Below are positions 6,606 through 8,035 of a stretch of 8,035 nucleotides of DNA, piece after piece. A model generated the notes under the pieces. That model was not told where the DNA came from. It made no database searches and saw nothing but the letters and a program-made list of their open reading frames with translations. A program made the translations under genes and the position numbers. Within the stretch, counting starts at the first letter, position 1. The number at the start of each line of letters is the position of its first letter. Origin of the DNA: Balneolaceae bacterium (GTDB lineage Bacteria > Bacteroidota > Rhodothermia > Balneolales > Balneolaceae); the NCBI GenBank assembly GCA_007123785.1, contig SLGL01000238.1, positions 1-8,035 of the forward strand, given 5' to 3'.

Positions 6606-7658
6606 CTAATTTTTCCGATAATTCTTCACTGTATCCACAAAAGCCCGTGCATGGCCTACAGGAACGTGCGGCAGAATACCGTGGCCAAGATTGGCGATAT
6701 AACGGCGGGTGCCGAAGCGGTCAATCATCCGTTTAGTTTTTTGCTCAATCTCTTTGATCGGAGCGAGTAAGTGCGAAGGGTCGAAATTACCCTGAAGAGT
6801 GATTTCATTTCGTGTTTTTTCACGGGCAAACTCAGGAGCGATGGTCCAGTCAACACCCAGTGCAGCCGCTCCGCTTTTGAAACCAAGACGTTCCAGGGCG
6901 TACCAGGAGCCTTTGGCAAATAGAATTACAGGCACGTCTTTTTTAACAGCAGCGGTAATTTCCATCAGACAGGGAAGAGCCCACTCGTTAAAATCATCCG
7001 GGCTGAGAAGGCCTGCCCAGGAATCGAAAATCTGAAGAGCCTGGGCACCGGCATCCACCTGTGCGTTCAAATAGTCGATCGTTGCAGACGTGAGCTCACG
7101 CATCACATGACGTGAAGCTTCAGGATGTTGATAGAGGAATGATTTAGCCTTGTCAAAATTTTTCGACCCTTCACCCTGAATCATATAGCAAAACAGGGTC
7201 CACGGTGCACCGGCAAAACCGATGAGCGGAACACGGCCGTTTAACTCTTTTCGTGTAAGCGTGATCGCTTCCATCACATGGTTAAGTTTTTCAGGAACAT
7301 CTTCAGAGAGAATTGAAAAAGCATCATCCTCATTTTTGATGGGATTTCCCATTACTGGACCTTTACCAGAGATCATCTGAACATCGATACCGAGAGCCTG
7401 TGGGACGGTAAGGATATCGGAAAAAATAATGGCTGCATCCGGTTCCAGTTCATCAATGGGCTGGATGGTAATTTCGCAGGCAAGTTCGGGGGTTTCCACT
7501 CTCTCAAAAAATGAATATTTGCGACGAAGCACCATGTATTGGGGGAGATAGCGACCGGCCTGCCGCATCATCCATACAGGAGGGCGATCTACTTCTTCGC
7601 CTTTAAGTGCTCTCAGGAAAAGATCGTTTTTCAGTTCAGGAAAGTTATGCTCGGTCAT
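6606..7658 (-). CDS. hemE: Uroporphyrinogen decarboxylase
   Basis: This 350-residue cytosolic enzyme converts uroporphyrinogen III to coproporphyrinogen III by removing four carboxyl groups, without a cofactor. The N-terminal signature PPVWMMRQAGRYLPQY (26-41) includes R32 and R36, which bind substrate carboxylates. FSDIL supplies D81, the essential aspartate. Y158 lies in GAPWTLFCYM, S213 in FDSWAG, and H326 in NLGHGILPHVPV. The family length is about 340-360, so the gene is complete. It reads on the minus strand, ATG at 7658-7656 and TAG at 6608-6606. It follows hemD in the same direction, which fits a heme gene cluster. The 233-bp gap between them suggests that hemE also has its own promoter. 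No Shine-Dalgarno sequence is present. Confidence 0.97.
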   Translation of the reverse strand: MTEHNFPELKNDLFLRALKGEEVDRPPVWMMRQAGRYLPQYMVLRRKYSFFERVETPELACEITIQPIDELEPDAAIIFSDILTVPQALGIDVQMISGKGPVMGNPIKNEDDAFSILSEDVPEKLNHVMEAITLTRKELNGRVPLIGFAGAPWTLFCYMIQGEGSKNFDKAKSFLYQHPEASRHVMRELTSATIDYLNAQVDAGAQALQIFDSWAGLLSPDDFNEWALPCLMEITAAVKKDVPVILFAKGSWYALERLGFKSGAAALGVDWTIAPEFAREKTRNEITLQGNFDPSHLLAPIKEIEQKTKRMIDRFGTRRYIANLGHGILPHVPVGHARAFVDTVKNYRKN

Positions 7659-7704
7659 AGATTTATTTCAGAATTACAGGGTGACTTCTTTCAAAGTAAG
7701 ACTT

Positions 7705-7733
7705 GTATTAAAAAGTGCATAATGTAGTGTCAA
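7705..7733 (-). promoter_or_regulatory. Candidate hemE promoter
   Basis: On the minus strand a perfect TTGACA (7733-7728) is followed after exactly 17 bp by TAATAC (7710-7705), a partial match to a -10 box. Transcription would begin near 7698, leaving a leader of about 40 bases before the hemE ATG. The -35 match and spacing are good; the -10 match is only moderate. Confidence 0.35.
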
Positions 7734-7752
7734 AGCTATATTTTCGGTTTAG

Positions 7753-7780
7753 GTTGACGTGATAATAGTATTCAGTCAAC
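7753..7780. repeat. 6-bp inverted repeat in the hemD-hemE gap
   Basis: GTTGAC (7753-7758) and GTCAAC (7775-7780) form an exact inverted repeat with a 16-base A/T-rich spacer, 20 bp upstream (minus-strand sense) of the candidate hemE -35 box. It could be an operator half-site pair. There is no T-run on either side, so it is not a terminator. The rest of the 7659-7891 gap shows no gene. Confidence 0.3.
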
Positions 7781-7891
7781 GATTTCTTGCCGGAACAAAA
7801 CCTCAAAGATTCTTTTATTAATGGCTGCAGGGAAAATTGAATACAGAAATTTGCAGGTTTTGGGTGGCAACATAATCGATTGAAAACAGCT

Positions 7892-8035
7892 TCAGGCTTT
7901 TTTATTATTGTCTAATGTCTGGGCAACAAAGCGCAAATACTTTTCTGTATTTGGTTCTGGGGAAATATGGACATGTTTCCCGGATTCGATGCTCAGTTCT
8001 TCGGCTGTGGTTTCACCGATGGCAAAAAGCTCAGT
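7892..8035 (-). CDS. hemD: Uroporphyrinogen-III synthase, C-terminal end (partial)
   Basis: The last 47 codons of a minus-strand gene enter from the right edge and stop at TGA (7894-7892). The translated tail begins TELFAIGETTAEEL, contains HVHISPEPN, and ends LDNNKKA. The AIGxTTA segment followed by a helix and a short SPxPN stretch is the typical end of HemD, which cyclises hydroxymethylbilane to uroporphyrinogen III, the substrate of HemE encoded next downstream. The family has low sequence conservation, but the motif and the hemE neighbour support each other. Most of the gene lies outside the window, so completeness cannot be judged. The stop is followed on the minus strand by a weak bulged hairpin, with no convincing terminator. 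Confidence 0.82.
   Translation of the reverse strand, partial: TELFAIGETTAEELSIESGKHVHISPEPNTEKYLRFVAQTLDNNKKA

Overview
The window carries seven protein-coding genes, two of them cut by the window edges, and no RNA gene, insertion sequence or CRISPR array that I can see. The probable source is a marine or saline member of the Bacteroidota/Balneolota/Rhodothermota group. The grounds are indirect: no start codon is preceded by a Shine-Dalgarno sequence, the leaders are A/T-rich, the secreted proteins are acidic, and an arsenosugar pair sits beside aerobic heme and methionine genes. This placement is an inference.

Layout, left to right. (1) Positions 1-1417, plus strand: the 3' part of a small carboxymuconolactone decarboxylase/AhpD-like protein of the arsenosugar type, then arsS, a radical SAM enzyme with a cysteine-rich C-terminus. 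They are 50 bp apart, with a perfect 7-bp hairpin between them. (2) 1666-3084, plus: a secreted PQQ-dependent glucose/sorbosone dehydrogenase beta-propeller. (3) 3176-3595, plus: an OsmC-family protein with two conserved cysteines. (4) 3596-3960: a 365-bp gene-free leader with several small hairpins, including a GC-rich element at 3837-3875 that can fold in two mutually exclusive ways. (5) 3961-5133, plus: a MetZ-type O-succinylhomoserine sulfhydrylase. (6) 5288-6586, plus: a lipoprotein-like metal-dependent amidohydrolase with a complete binuclear metal site. (7) 6606-7658, minus: hemE, convergent with the amidohydrolase and only 19 bp away. (8) 7892-8035, minus: the C-terminal end of hemD, 233 bp upstream of hemE in the same direction.

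How the genes work together. The first two genes form one unit that makes or handles organoarsenicals. hemD and hemE are consecutive steps of heme synthesis (hydroxymethylbilane to uroporphyrinogen III to coproporphyrinogen III). metZ assimilates sulfide into homocysteine and so feeds methionine and SAM, which arsS consumes, but nothing in the sequence ties the two together by regulation. The sugar dehydrogenase, OsmC protein and amidohydrolase look like independent single-gene units. No previously undescribed multi-gene system is evident. The least explained sequence is the metZ leader.
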